From NCBI GenBank assembly GCA_036426205.1, contig CM071568.1:224976239-225040238 (forward strand): a stretch of DNA of 64,000 bases. The letters are read 5' to 3'. Positions 24,735 through 36,650 of the stretch are shown piece by piece. The position numbers and the translations under genes are program-made. Numbering within the stretch: the stretch's first letter is position 1; the number at the start of each line of letters is the position of its first letter. The stretch comes from Ascaphus truei. Taxonomy: Eukaryota; Chordata; Amphibia; Anura; Ascaphidae. The notes under the pieces were generated by a model. It made no database searches and was not told where the DNA came from. It saw only the letters and a program-made list of their open reading frames with translations.

Positions 24735-25560
24735 TTTTTATCGGAATCCTTGATGGAGATAGATTTAGGAGTGCTTATAGACAGCAGGCTTAGCAATAGT
24801 GTCCAAAGTCATATAGTAGCTGCAAAGACAAACAAGATCTTATCTTGCATTAAACGGGCAATGGATGGAAGGGAAGTAAACATAATTATACCCCTTTATA
24901 AAGCATTAGTAAGACCACACCTTGAATATGGAGTACAATTTTGGGCACCTTAGAAAGACATTATGGAACTAGAGAAAGTGCAGAGAAGAGTCACCAAATT
25001 AATAAAGGGGATGGATAATCTATCTAATAAATGATTTATGAGGTGGCTAGTTAAATTAGATATGTTTACATTAGAAAAGAGGCGTCTAAGAAGGGATATG
25101 ATAACTATATACAATTATATTTGGGGACAGTACAAGGAGCTTTCAAAAAGAACTATTCACCCCAAGAGCAGTACAAAGGAAAAAAGGAGATTTCACCAGC
25201 AACAAAGGAAAGTAAGAGCAGTTAAAATGTGGAATTCATTACCCATGGAGACTGTGATGGCAGATAAAATAGATCTCTTCAAAAAAAAGATTGGACATCT
25301 TTTTAGAATGTAACGCTATACATTTTACAGGGATATACCAAATAATTAAACATGTGAAGGATGTTGATCCAGGGAGTAATCTGATTCTTCCAATTCTTGG
25401 AGTCAGGAAGGAATTTATTTTTCCCCTTATGAGATATCCTTGGAAGATATGTCACTGGGTTTTTTTTGTTTGCCTTCTTCTGGATCATATACTGTAAGTA
25501 CGGATATAGGATAAAGTATGTGTCTTAGTTGGATGGTATGCATAGATCTCTGTCCCTACA
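24735..25560 (+). pseudogene. CR1-like LINE ORF2 C-terminus and 3' UTR
   Basis: DLGVLIDSRL begins at 24762, YKALVRPHLEYGVQFWAP at about 24897 and LEKRRLRRDMITIYNYI at about 25068, ending at a WNSLPMETV block near 25233. These are the post-catalytic RT region of CR1-clade LINEs; the YADD core lies upstream and is missing, so the copy is 5' truncated as is usual. There is an in-frame stop at 24951 and frame changes before 25038. The following GATCCAGGGAGTAATCTGAT, GTCAGGAAGGAATT and TTGCCTTC..TGGATCAT words match the typical CR1/L2-type 3' UTR (family knowledge). Confidence 0.85.
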
Positions 25561-27080
25561 TGTACAATATACATTGCATGTGCGAACACGATCATACTGT
25601 TAATGAGCTATCTTGATACCTCACCATTGGGGATTTTATATATTCACTCAATATATTTTTTCACCTTTCATGATTTATGTGTTAAGAAATATTTATTATT
25701 TTTTCTTTTTTAATTCAGCATTTTTATTATGTTGTTTGAAGCAATTGGTCACTCAGCTATCCAGTCATTTATGACCGTCGCATCAGAGATATTGGTATCC
25801 TGAGACTAATGCAGTCCCTTTGTAATGCTTTCCTTTACTCCGAATGAGTGCAACTATTAGGGATCTTGTTTGTGACCCTTTATTTGGCCATCATTATTAT
25901 ATATGTAGTTTATTGTACGCATGCTCTGTACCCCATCCACTTTTGTTTCCTAAGAATGCGAAATAAATAGTGTTAATTTTTTTTTAAAAAAAACATTACA
26001 GAGCGGTTAAATTGTTGTCAACTATTTGTTTTTTGGGAGAGGGGGTCCATAATATTAATTACAGTAGTGTGGCTAAAAGGAATTTTGCTGCACATTGGTA
26101 ATAATGGGCAAGTAACACCACAGGGCAAATAAGCTTGGCTGTTTTTGAGATATTGAGGTATGAGCATGTACACAAAGTTGGTCAATTAACAAAAAGCCCT
26201 ATTTTACAGTATATCTGCCAAAGTGGCTATTCAGGATGCTTTCGGTTGAACCACAACTTTGAAGTCAATGTGGATTTTCGTCACAAGAATGGCCTGAACG
26301 GCTGCTTCGGGATGTATAGAACAATCCCCCCAAACTATTCCTTTAGTTTGGTAAAGGAAACTAATTTATCAGCTATTCAAAAGATAAAATACCCCTTGAT
26401 AATAGATCAGTGCCTGATCACTACGGGAGGGGTGGGGGGAGACCTACTGATTTGCAGAAGTGCAATAGTGAGAGTGTGGTTTGTGTACTGTATATAAAGG
26501 CAGGCTCAATCCAATACTGAGACAGTTGTAGAGTCTGTGAATTATACTGTAAATTGCTAGTGAGCACTAAATTGGGACTATCGGGAGATTATATTGTTAG
26601 AACTTTACCCCCTTGAACTATTCTTCTCTGTTAATTGTCAAGTCTGATCTAATTTTGAAAAATAGGAGGGATAAAGCCCATTACTGAATACTCCTTACTC
26701 ACAAAGCCTGTGTTCCAGAACGTTTTTAAGTACATAATGATTAGGTTACTGAGAAATGATTACTGATGGATAATAACTGTGAGAGGATGCATGTATTTAT
26801 TCTGCCACATTTCATTATTTAAAGGTGGATTCTTGATTGTAGTTTTGATATCACTGTTTTTCCTGACTTCGCATTCCTTCACCTTTTGTGTCTATAAAAA
26901 CATCACTGGTTACTGGAGGATCATGTTATGATGCAGCCTCGTTCTCCAAACACAGCACTTTTTTTCTTTTTCAAAACTTCCTAAAGATGAAAGTCATTGA
27001 TGCACTTCCTTGTGTTTCTTCTGTTTTATTTCCATGACAAAACACAGAACAAAAAAAGCCCAATGCCACTTCCAATATGA
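25561..27080. other. No gene recognised
   Basis: AT-rich sequence. A 120-codon open frame at 26135-26497 shows no family signature that I know and ends near a GTATATAAAGGCAGG promoter-like word at 26488. It is not called as a gene. Confidence 0.5.
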
Positions 27081-27233
27081 CAAAAATACACAGTAAAATA
27101 CCTATATATTTTCTTGAAAAAGGGACATTTAGTTTAACCCTTTGGCCAAAGCGTCGTAAGCCTGTGAGCCACATCAAGGCAGACCCTGCTCACAGGTCCT
27201 AAAACTACCAGATATTTTACTGTGTATTTTTGT
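27081..27233. mobile_element. Small palindromic MITE
   Basis: CAAAAATACACAGTAAAATA (27081) is repeated inverted at about 27211-27233. The interior TTTAACCCTTTGGCCAAAG..CGT word also occurs at 32058-32085. No transposase and no clear target duplication. Confidence 0.6.
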
Positions 27234-28390
27234 GGCAAGAAGAGACTGAAAAGAGGTTTTCAAGAGAGCGGTTTTCAAAGGGTCCAACAACAAGACACAT
27301 CTAGAATCTGGAGGCACGGATTCCTATTTAATATTGTATAAATGTGAGCTGTTATGTTACCCTGAGATATCTTTTCTTCTCCTATTCACTGCCAGAGGGA
27401 CTGCATAGGAAATGTATTGTAATACATTGAATGCGCCTCTGGCAATGAAGAGTTTAGTTAAATTATACTGTATCCAAAGTTAACTCAACACAAGCATACA
27501 TTGTACAATCAAGTTTTGACTAGCCAACCAATGCACCATTTAATATTTACAATTCATGGAGATTACTTATAAGCGTGTCCTGGATGCAAACCTGGTGCAA
27601 AACTAGAGCAGCAACAAAAAACACCAAACTTATCAAAAGGAAAAATATGATTGCTTTCAAAGGGAACGTTTTTCTTAGATAAACCCTGTTGATTTTTTTT
27701 ATAAAGTTTTATTTTATTTTTTTAAAAACCTTCTATAGTACTATGGCTGAGTGATTTGCAGATCTTGCTGGCCCTGGTTTTTTTTTTTAAAAAAAAGCCT
27801 TTTCTTTCTACAAGATATGAATTCAACAGTAAATGCACAAGCTCTCCCACCCTCTCTGCATCCGTCCCTGCCAGCTGGCCTAAAGAAAGCTGAATTAATA
27901 TCATTGACTTCATCTGCTCCTGTGCTCATGACTCAGCATGACTCAGCATGACTGTTATCTCCCTTGGCAAAGCTGAGATCAGACACAGGGATATTCTAGT
28001 AGCTGCGATTTTGTCCCTAGGGTCATAAGCAGCAGAATACAATTTGACCACTAGCTGTGTTCTGTATCACAATTCACATTGTTTATACATCTGTCAAAAT
28101 GTACATTTCACACACTTAAAAACAGCCAATCTGCATGGATTGTACTTTGTTTTGGTTTGTAGCAGAATTAACATAACTACTGTATTGGAAATAACATGAT
28201 TTAAACAACTACCTCTGAAAATAATTTGGGTTTGTATTGTATTTAGTGAAAAAAAGGTTGAAATGTTCCACAACATAAAATGCTTCATATTTTGAGATAA
28301 CAAATATGCTCATAAAATTAAAATCCTACTGAGTCCTAAAATGTGTCCAAAAAATCAACACGACAAACAGAATGAAATAGGTAATTGAAG

Positions 28391-28609
28391 TACAGCTCAA
28401 CCCCCTTATAACGCTGTGCTTGGGGTCCAAAGAATCACATCGCGTTATAAGCGGATCGCGTTACAAATAATGTACAATTGTATGTATTGTACAATAAAGT
28501 ATTTAAGATACCAATAATCGTGTTGTAAAGTATTCATAAATACAAAAATTGAGAGCCACGCTTGCATCGCGTTATAAGTGGATTCGCGCTATAACAGGGT
28601 TGAGTTGTA
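28391..28609. mobile_element. pogo/Tigger-like MITE with TA target site
   Basis: The left end TACAGCTCAACCCCCTTATA and the right end (inverse TACAACTCAACCCTGTTATA) form about 24-bp TIRs flanked by TA. Subterminal repeats GCGTTATAAGCGGAT and GCGTTATAAGTGGAT are inverted with respect to the ends. TA target and CAG..AACC..TTATAACG ends fit the pogo branch of Tc1/mariner. At 219 bp it is non-autonomous. Confidence 0.85.
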
Positions 28610-28972
28610 ATTAGTTATTTGCACCCATATTGTCCCAAAATATCACATTACATTTAACAAACGTGCTGCCTTCACCAATAACATTAAATAACAACTTAAC
28701 AATATGAAGTGAAATAGCAATCCTTTTTTAGTTTACGTTTAAACGGAGCATGCAAATTGGTCATAGTTAATATGCAACCTGCACTATATAATACCAATAT
28801 ATACATGTATGCTTAGGGTGACCATTCGTCCCGATTTTGCCGGGACAGTCCCGTTTTTTTCTGGGCTGTCCCGGGTGACAGTCCTTCCCGGAAATGTCCC
28901 GGGTTTTGCCCCTGGTGACTGGTCCCATGCGCGAGGCGGCGGCGGTGCACGGGGGGCACTGCCCCCCTCCCA

Positions 28973-28974
<2 letters not shown>

Positions 28975-29023
<49 letters not shown>

Positions 29024-29155
29024 GTGTGTGTGTGTGTGTGACTGCCCCCCCTCCCAGTGTGTGTGTGTGACTGGCCCCCCTCCCAGTGTGTGTGTGTGAC
29101 TGCCCCCTCTCCCAGTGTGTGTGTGACTGCCCCCCTCCCAGTGTCTGTGTGTATC
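28975..29155. repeat. (GT)n run and CCCCCTCCCAGTGTGTGTGTG repeats
   Basis: A pure (GT)n run followed by four or five units of about 28-30 bp inside the hAT element. The 14.5 kb element also has GT-rich arrays, so the expansion tendency seems to belong to the family. Confidence 0.9.
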
Positions 29156-29189
29156 AGTGACAGAATGTATACAGACACCAACTCACTCA

Positions 29190-29760
29190 CCCACTCTCCC
29201 ACGGGTCAGTCAAACGTGTCACCCACCCACCCACCCACCCACATGTCAGTCAGTCACCCACCCACGTGTTAGGCAGTCAGTCAAAAAGTGTCACCCAACC
29301 CAAGTGTCAGGCAGGCAGTCAGTCAAAGTGTCAGGCAGGCAGTCACTCACCCACCCACCCAAGTGTCAGGCAGGCTGTCACCCACCCACCCAAGTGTCAG
29401 GCAGTCAGTCAGTCACCCACCCACCCAAGTGTCAGGCAGTCAGTCAGTCACCCACCCAAGTGTCAGGCAGTCAGTCAGTCAACCCAAGTGTTAGACAGTC
29501 AGTCACCCACCCACCCAAGTGTCAGGCAGGCAGTCAACCACCCACCCAAGTGTCTGGCAGGCAGTCAGGCAGTCAGTCAGCCACCCACCCAAGTGTCAGG
29601 CAGTCAGTCAGTCAACCCAAGTGTTAGACAGTCAGTCACCCACCCACCCAAGTGTCAGGCAGGCAGTCACCCACCCACCCAAGTGTCTGGCAGGCAGTCA
29701 CCCACCCACCCAAGTGTCTGGCAGGCAGTCAGGCAGTCAGTCAGCCACACACCCAAGTGT
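29190..29760. repeat. CAGTCACCCACCCAAGTGTCAGG minisatellite
   Basis: About 20 higher-order copies of CACCCACCCAAGTGTCAGGCAG with variable numbers of CAGT. A longer block (…GTTAGACAGTCAGTCACCC…) occurs twice about 140 bp apart, showing segmental expansion. It lies wholly inside the hAT element. Confidence 0.95.
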
Positions 29761-29875
29761 CATACGTGTAATACAATAAATAAACTGTTAATGTAAAAAA
29801 AAAATGTAAATAACTAATAATATAATTGTGTGTCCCGGTTTTCCATTTTCAAAATCTGGTCACCCTATGTATGCT

Positions 29876-31200
29876 CCATATTTTGACAAAAGTCAAATTA
29901 TGTAGTTACAGTATACATAAAGAGAAATGTTTATCTTTCAAAAAGCAAGTAACATTAGCAAATATAAATAAAATTGGCGGAACATAACCCAGCAAAGTAA
30001 TCTAACAACAAATGTCACCACATCTTAGAGTATTTTAAATTCGGCTATATGCTCCGATTATGGAGCAAACCGGAAGTGATGTTGCCTTTCACAATGTGTT
30101 CCACATTCCAGCTTCTGGATGTACTGGCAGTCATAGTATTAGCAAAAATATGAACTCTGAACCGGAAGAGGAAGTGCGGGAAAAAAAGATGAACAAGGGG
30201 AACATGTCCCTTTATATTAAGTTCCTACTATAATCAATATTAGTTGCTGAATGCCAGAAAAGCCATTTGAGTGTCAATTAGTTTTCCACAGTCCAACATG
30301 ACCTGCAAAAATGAAAAGGCAAAAACCTCTTTAACTACCTCAAAAAAACAACAATAAAAATGTATCCATTTTTCACCATTTTCCACCATTTCATCATATT
30401 AAAACTAGTAATCCTATACTGTATACTGCACCAGTGCATAAATAATGTGCATTCTAATACAAAAAAATCTGTAAATAACAGATTGTGTACAATCTATTAT
30501 ATAAAAAAATCCCTAACCAATAACAAAATAACAGTGACCATAAAAAAGTTTTTCCTATACATTCCATTTCTAGTCTAAACATAAACACGTAAAGAAATGT
30601 GAAAGCCTATTATATACTTGTATACAAACAAAATACAATATAATATAGCCTTACAATGTGTATACAATGTGTAAGTATAATAATAATGAACAATTTTAAA
30701 ATATAAAAAAAATATTTAATACACACGCTTCCATCTTCTTCAGCCAAAGGGGGAGGAGAGAGAAACTCCTGAGCCCTTGTGAGGTGTGGCACATGACCAG
30801 GGGGATGGCTAGCCTGCTGGTTAGGTTACGGTTAAAAAGGGGTGGGCTTTATGGTATTTAAGGGAGGAGACTGCTTACCTGCATTAGACAGGAAAAAAGA
30901 AGGTCCTGCCCAGCCCTCCCGGATAAGGAGTTGGACATTGTCGCTGCGGTATCTGCAGAACATCCAGGAGTTCATTCTCACCATCAAGCAGGCTCAAGAT
31001 TTGGGGGACCCACTTGTGGTCCCAGGTGAGGTCATAGGAGCATGCCTCACCATGGCAAGTGGGCGTGCATGACCCTAGGTGTTGAGCATCTGGCCAGGAG
31101 GATGTGGCTTTGGTGACGAGTCATGATGGAATAGATCATGTGCTCAATGGGAACTTGGAAGGTGAGAAGATTGGGGACCTTCTCTATGTATTTATTAATG
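29876..31200. other. No gene recognised
   Basis: AT-rich to 30800. From 30800 to 31200 it is GC-moderate with a 76-codon open frame (30842) of unknown type. This may be part of the retroelement whose LTR-like sequence follows, but I cannot show it. Confidence 0.5.
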
Positions 31201-31201
31201 T

Positions 31202-31550
31202 AGCACCTTGCTAGGATATTCCCTTTACCCTGCATGTCAGTCCTGGTAGCTGCAGGGGTTAAGTCCTCACAAGGCTCTGACATGTGAGTTAGTCACATTA
31301 ATGTTATTATAATGTTGCACTTTCTAGGCACATGTTTGGCCTTGTGCTAGTTCTAGAAGTTGCTGGAATTGTCAACTGACAGAGGTGATCCTGTTGCAAC
31401 AATTAATCTGCCCAGATACTGGGGCAGAGCATTGACAACGCCCTGGGTATAAAAGGTGGGGATCCATCATTTTGTATTCAGACCACATCCTGACCCCAGG
31501 GAGGATCCCAATAACACCAGGGAAGACCCCAGACTCCAATTTCCACATCT
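31202..31550 (+). mobile_element. Partial LTR (U3 with TATA box)
   Basis: TGTAGCACCTTGCTAGGATA at 31202 and ACTGGGGCAGAG followed by TATAAAA (31448-31454) correspond in order to the 42611 LTR, which starts TGTAGCCCC, has ACTGGGGCAGAG and then TATAAAA at 42844. The R/U5 part is not recognisable; a hairpin repeat begins at 31552. Confidence 0.6.
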
Positions 31551-31551
31551 G

Positions 31552-31604
31552 CGTGTTTCGTTAGTCAAACTAACTTCATAAGGACGTTTGACTAACGAAA
31601 CGCG
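31552..31604. repeat. Hairpin with GAAACGCGTAG
   Basis: CGTGTTTCGTTAGTCAAAC (31552-31570) and GTTTGACTAACGAAACGCG (31586-31604) are inverse with one mismatch, around a 15-bp centre. TAG and an A/T-rich tail follow. Same motif and topology as 18651-18773 but an unrelated arm sequence. Confidence 0.85.
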
Positions 31605-32159
31605 TAGAAGTGTAAACAAACAGTTTATTGGCAAGTATTATCCCCCAGCTTACTACTGTGACTTGTCCGGTTAGTCTTCAGCTTTGGAACTGAGCAAGCG
31701 CGGGTTGGTCGTTGTTCACGGCAAAACCCTCTGATGTCAGTGTGCTGCAAGTGGCGCTGTGGAGTCAGAGCTCATACTATGGGACTCCTCCAGAGCCGAT
31801 AGTTTATTGGGGAGGCATTGATTCGTTGGTACAGAGTTTGCCACCTTAAAGGGACACACATTCCCAGCAAGCTCATACTCCCACACCCACCACATAATGA
31901 ATATATATTTATGTCAACCAGAGAGCTACTGAGCGTGGCAATTGTATATAACAAAAGGCAGGGGTGCCCAATGCTACATCCCATTGACAAAACATATATG
32001 ATGAAAAGTATAAAGTAAAATACTTCAATAATAATAATATTAAATACTTGGTTATTTAGTTAACCCTTTGGCCAAAGGCGTCATAAGCCTGCATACCAAC
32101 GCCAAGGTATAACCAAATTAATGCAGGTCCTACACTACACTACACTATGAACACTTCCT

Positions 32160-32575
32160 TTTACCTCTGTAAGAGGGGAAGAACCATTATAGGTCTTGTT
32201 GCTGCAGCAGGTGAAATGACCTCCCAAGTTAAAAGGTGAAGGAGGAGGAGTGAGCTCTGGGGGGAGGTGCCACAGCCTCTTAAAGGGACAGTACGCTTCT
32301 GAATCTTCAAGTAAGCAGACATGTTCCTGGATTGAGTGTCCACACCGTAGCCCTGTTCAGCCTGTTTAAAGAACCTTTTGCAGTGACTGGAGCAGGAGAA
32401 CCGTAGGATTAGCCGATGCTCACAAGACGTATTTGATCCATCATCAGAGCGGTAACATGTACCCTGAACATGCCCCGTCCAACTGATTTGCCCTTGCTGT
32501 ACGTGCATATTATACCACGTTAATATTTATACTTATATCTGTACTATTTTACACTATGAGAGGTTGTGCGCTGTC
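32160..32575. repeat. Second copy of the GTTGTGCGCTGT-ending element
   Basis: Contains GGTAACATGTACCCTGAACA at 32451 and GAGGTTGTGCGCTGTCTTTG near 32560, in the same order and orientation as at 22018-22143. The part upstream of these blocks differs from the 21.6 kb copy. Confidence 0.55.
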
Positions 32576-32726
32576 TTTGTTTCTTCACATGTGATCTTTA
32601 TGGTGTTGAGCCATTAATACTGACGAGCAGCAGACCATCTCCCCATCACATAAAAGGTTAAAAAATATTTTTCCTTTGGTGCACATATATGGTTTAACCA
32701 CTGAGTTTTATATAAGGTATTATATA

Positions 32727-33488
32727 TGTAGCCCTGTCTGGTTTGGGCTATCAGTTTGCCCTCTTCCTGGCAGTAATCATCCCTGGTGGGGGCACGTTTG
32801 CCAGGAGTAATCTGGGTTTTCTCCACCTCTCTGCAGCCCAGTGAGTCACAGAGAAGGCAGTGTAGCCAGGCCTGGTGTCCAATCAGGGACAAGGGGCTGG
32901 CTGATGCTGGATCTGTACTTAAGGGGCTGCACTTCCTGAATTTAGGCAGTTGTCTCTACCGTGAGAGAGGCTGGTCTACCCGAGAGCAGTGTGCAGGGCT
33001 CTGTACACTGTGTGCCCTCCCTTAGGGGAGCAGTGGGAGACTGTTCCTCTTACTCCATTAGGGAGTAAGGGGAGAGCTAGGACTGCTCCTGGTGCCCCCC
33101 TGGTTGGAGTGAAGGTCCAGGGACATTCTGAGGGTGCAGGCCCTAGTTCTTCTGAGAGAGTGCTGTGCCATGTGCATAACCAATAAAGAAATACTGTTTA
33201 CTATACGTCTGTCCTGAGATTAAAGTCTATTGGGAAGAAGGAGAGAGAGAAACTCTCAAGCAGAGATTTCACCCCATATCCTGGGGGCTGCAAGAGATGG
33301 AGGCGCTGTCACCGTGAGTACGAGTCAGGTTATACCCCAGAAGCCTGTCCTGTTGCTATCCCCAGCCATCATACGGGAGACTCATGGCTACTGTTTATCA
33401 GCAGGTATGCACCACACTACTTCCAGTAACCAGCGTAACTTTTCCCATGAGAGACCCTATCTGCGATTGGAGGGGGGACATGGTTACA
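32727..33488 (+). mobile_element. Solo LTR, plus strand
   Basis: Starts TGTAGCCCTGTCTGGTTTGG (32727) and ends GGTTACA (33488), TG...CA. It is flanked by TATA on both sides (32723-32726, 33489-33492), consistent with a 4-bp target duplication in an AT-rich site. AATAAA is at 33182-33187. It aligns with the minus-strand LTR at 23184-23978. Open frames inside are not coding. Confidence 0.85.
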
Positions 33489-33889
33489 TATATAAGCACT
33501 GTCACATTCACCTAAGTTAATTTTACAATTTGTGCGCAGTTTTCTATTTATTTGTTTATCCTGTGTGGTGCCTTTATGGGGTGGGATAGAGGTAGCTTAT
33601 TACGGTTCCACTGTAAGTGACCATTGACAGAAGGATTTTAGTTACAAATACATCTACATATCTCTAGCTTACATAAGAATGCTAGGCAGTTTGTAATTTG
33701 TTCCTAAGTTTCTCCTTACCATCCGCATCTTTCATTAGAATCTTTCATGCATTTAAGACTAGTTGTAGCCAAATACGTTTTTCACCAACTCTAACCGAGA
33801 GGTATAACTGATACTAGAAAAATGATCAATAATGACATTAAGTGATGCAGATATTTAATCGATCAAATATGTATGTGTATCAAGCATCT

Positions 33890-34090
33890 CATCCCTTGAC
33901 TCATGCAGTTGTTACATATTATACCAAAACACTGGAGGACGCTCTAGCACTCCCAAAGTGATAAATATAATAAGGAATGAGGAAGGTCCCATTTTGGAGG
34001 ACTGAAACATTGGGTTTCTTTATGTACCACTAATTTCACCAATACACTTTGTGAAGATTTCTACAATTGAGTGCTGTCTCTTGCTTTACC
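33890..34090 (+). repeat. ACTGAAACATTGGG module
   Basis: GGAGGACTGAAACATTGGGT near 34000, then a CAATACACTTTGTGAAG block and GAGTGCTGTCTCTTGC. This resembles a diverged GAAAC-type dispersed repeat. Boundaries are not clear. Confidence 0.35.
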
Positions 34091-34119
34091 AGACCTTGGA
34101 ACGGTAACGTATGTCTATT

Positions 34120-34262
34120 TATTTATATATATATATATATATATGTCTAGATATATCATAGTATAAATATGCAATATAATATATCCACTATATATATATA
34201 TCCACATATTATATATATATACATATTTATATATATTTTTATATATATATATTATATATATG
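34120..34262. repeat. AT-rich microsatellite cluster
   Basis: Interrupted TATATA runs with partly palindromic order. Confidence 0.9.
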
Positions 34263-34919
34263 AAAGAAAAAGAAGAGAGAGCGCACACCCCATGCATAAT
34301 ACTGTAAGATCTAATAAAAAAGGAAGGGAGGGGAGGGGGGGGGAAGAATAACACTCACAAGAATAAAGTTTTTTCAAATTAACCGGAAGTGCCCTGGATT
34401 CTGTCACGGGTTGTGGCGCCGGATTTCCTTCTCTCTCATGAGTAAGGGCTGAGCCTGGTTTATATACCATCTCAGCTCTTACTCTTAACCTTAGGGCACC
34501 TAACTGGCTAGCAGTGTCGTTTGAAGTACAATCTTCTTCCCCTGCAAGTGTGAACTATGACACTTACAAACCACTCAGCCCCTTTGTTCTTGGCCCTAGT
34601 GTATACAATCAGGGTGGTTAACCTTTGATCAGAGGACTTATGCTAGACTATCTGTCTGTCCTCCTGACCTATTACCATAGCAGATGGGGCCTGCATCCTC
34701 CTACAATATCCAAAATACTATTCACAGCTTAATATATTCACATATTAATAGGTTCTGTTCTGTTGGGCCCAGTGGGTCGAAACCTGCCAGTTTTTTATGC
34801 CGACAGTGACTCTACATAGTGACCAAGGTTCGGCTCTCTGCGACCCCCAGAACCGGAGATACATAAATGCACTTTAAAACACTTTTTAAAAATACAGGAT
34901 TCGTCCCTTTAAAAATGAA

Positions 34920-35780
34920 TCTCTGCTTTTCACTCGTTCCCCATTGAAAACAACGGGCTCCGCCGCCATAGGCTTCAATGGAGCAACTCCGCCGTTGCAG
35001 TCAATGGGTATCCCCGCCATAGACTTTCAATGGGGGAAACGCCGCCATTGAAGTCTATGGGAAAAACCACAAATCTTTACATTCGCCCATACTCCGTCTG
35101 GTTGTTCGGAGAGGGCTGGGAATGGCCATGCATTCTTGCCGGAACCTTGGCTACATGCCACCCAAATCCCAGCCCTCTGGTCCTTCCGGAACCGGAGATA
35201 TGGCCTTCCTTTTTCACCATTTCGCACTTAGCCGTTTTCACGCCACGCGGCTTTTCCCCATTGGAATCAATGGCCGGCGCCGCCATAGACAATGCATGGG
35301 CGCACACCGCCATTGGATTCAATGGGGCCTCCGCTCCGCCATTAAAGTCAATGGCGCGACCCTCTTTCTCCGCTCGACCCTTTACGGGGGTTCCTCATTC
35401 CCGGACCCGGTGTGGATCGTGTGTGGGGGTTCCTAGGGGCTAGGGGCAACAATAATTTTATTCCCAGGTGCTCTAGAACCTAAGATTCCCACACCAATTG
35501 TCATTGAACTTGACCGAAGTGATAAAGCTCTTTTCAAAGACATTGTATCCACTTTTGCGATCTGCGGTTTGGATGGCTGCCAACCTGTTCCTGAAGAGTG
35601 GCGTCGAGGAATCCTCATTGAAGTCAATGGCCCCATTGACTTACAATGGGAAACCGCCGCTCCTCCTCTCGGACGCCACCTGCTGGTCGTCGCTGGAAAA
35701 TAGGTCCAAAACCGCTACTTCTGCCATTAGAATGCATGGAGTCTCAATGGCGACCTATGGAAGGCTGCAAAATGGAGCCT
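34920..35780. repeat. Dispersed array of CCATTG / CAATGG words
   Basis: Across about 860 bp, words such as GCCATTGAAGTCTATGG, GTCAATGG, CCATAGAC and CAATGGGG recur every 20-60 bp, often as CCATTG(A)..(T)CAATGG self-complementary pairs. The spacing is irregular, so it is not a simple tandem repeat. Long open frames here are a by-product. Confidence 0.7.
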
Positions 35781-35829
35781 GAAAAGGCTGGAAAAGGGAA
35801 CAAAGGGCTATAATCACTGAACTAACAGT

Positions 35830-36050
35830 AAGCCCTTCCCTCCCGCATCAACCCTAGTGTATGTGTTGGTGCAAACACTGGGATGAGACAATACATGTAC
35901 ACAGGGGAATAAACAGTTGGATGCTGAAGCAAGGTAAGAAACACATTACTGGACCCTAGTCCAGTTAACCCCTTGCTTCCCAAGTGAGAGCAGGGGGTGG
36001 CCAAATGGGGTATAACCCCTTTAATCCCGGGCCAAACTCCCTCTCCCATG
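35830..36050 (-). repeat. Dispersed repeat, inverse copy of 48755-48985
   Basis: On the minus strand, TTAAAGGGGTTATACCCCAT, TTGGCCACCCC and CAAGGGGTTAACTGGACT match 48778-48843 (TTAAAGGGGTTGCACCCCAT, TTGGCCACCCC and CAAGGGGTTAACTGGACT). The copies are about 13 kb apart in opposite orientation. Confidence 0.8.
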
Positions 36051-36650
36051 ACACATGTTTATAAAGGGGAACAGTTTGTTTAAAAACAATAAATAAATAA
36101 ATAACAGGTGCTTTTAAAACAGATTCCTGCTTACCTACACAAATTCACCCCACATCAAAGATTTCGCTCATTTTCCCAATTCGCAGTCTATTAAATCACA
36201 ATCTAACAGCAAAACCGTTATCAATATATTGGTCAATATAGATTAAGCCAAAGTTAAGTTATTTTTCAACGCATTAAACCTTTCCCAGAAAAGTGATTGC
36301 AATTAGGATTGAGATTTTAGGTGTGAACTGACATGTTTTTGAGGAAAAACAACACTGACTTTTCATCTTGCACTTCAAGTTAAAACCACTAAAAACCAAA
36401 AATGAAGTATCATTTCAAATGCAGTTCCATCTTTTGTAGCAGATGAGTAATAGGAGGCAAGAGCCAGGCAATGAGGGTATGGAATGATACAGAAAGTACA
36501 CAGATAAACACCAAATTCAAATGTGTCTCAGTCTTTTTTTTTTCATTGTTAACACTAATAAACAGTGATTTTTTTTTAATAAAAGGAAAACACCAAACAA
36601 AAAAAATAAAACACTAATTTGACCAAAAATGTCTAATTAATAATTGTAAT

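Larger units (their letters stand above)
28806..29875. mobile_element. hAT non-autonomous element with perfect 8-bp target duplication
   Basis: TGTATGCT at 28806-28813 is repeated at 29868-29875. Between them the element starts TAGGGTGACCA (28814) and ends TGGTCACCCTA (29867). An 8-bp duplication is diagnostic for hAT (family knowledge). The interior contains GTCCCG words, a (GT)n run and a long CAGTCACCCACCCAAGTGTC array, with no transposase. The right-end interior has GTGTCCCGGTTTTCC, mirroring the left. Confidence 0.95.

Noticed and set aside
26135..26497. 120-codon open frame as a host gene
   Set aside because: No domain signature, no splice or promoter context that convinces me. Left unannotated as a CDS.
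29157..29796. CRISPR-like array of regularly repeated units
   Set aside because: Units are contiguous with no unique spacers, lie within a hAT element, and the genome is eukaryotic. It is a minisatellite.
31448..31454. TATA box as a host gene promoter
   Set aside because: It lies inside a partial LTR at the place matching the TATA of the 42611 LTR, so it is a retroelement promoter.
35030..35443. 137-codon frame over the CCATTG array
   Set aside because: Frames are open in several phases because of the repeated words; no protein family resemblance.
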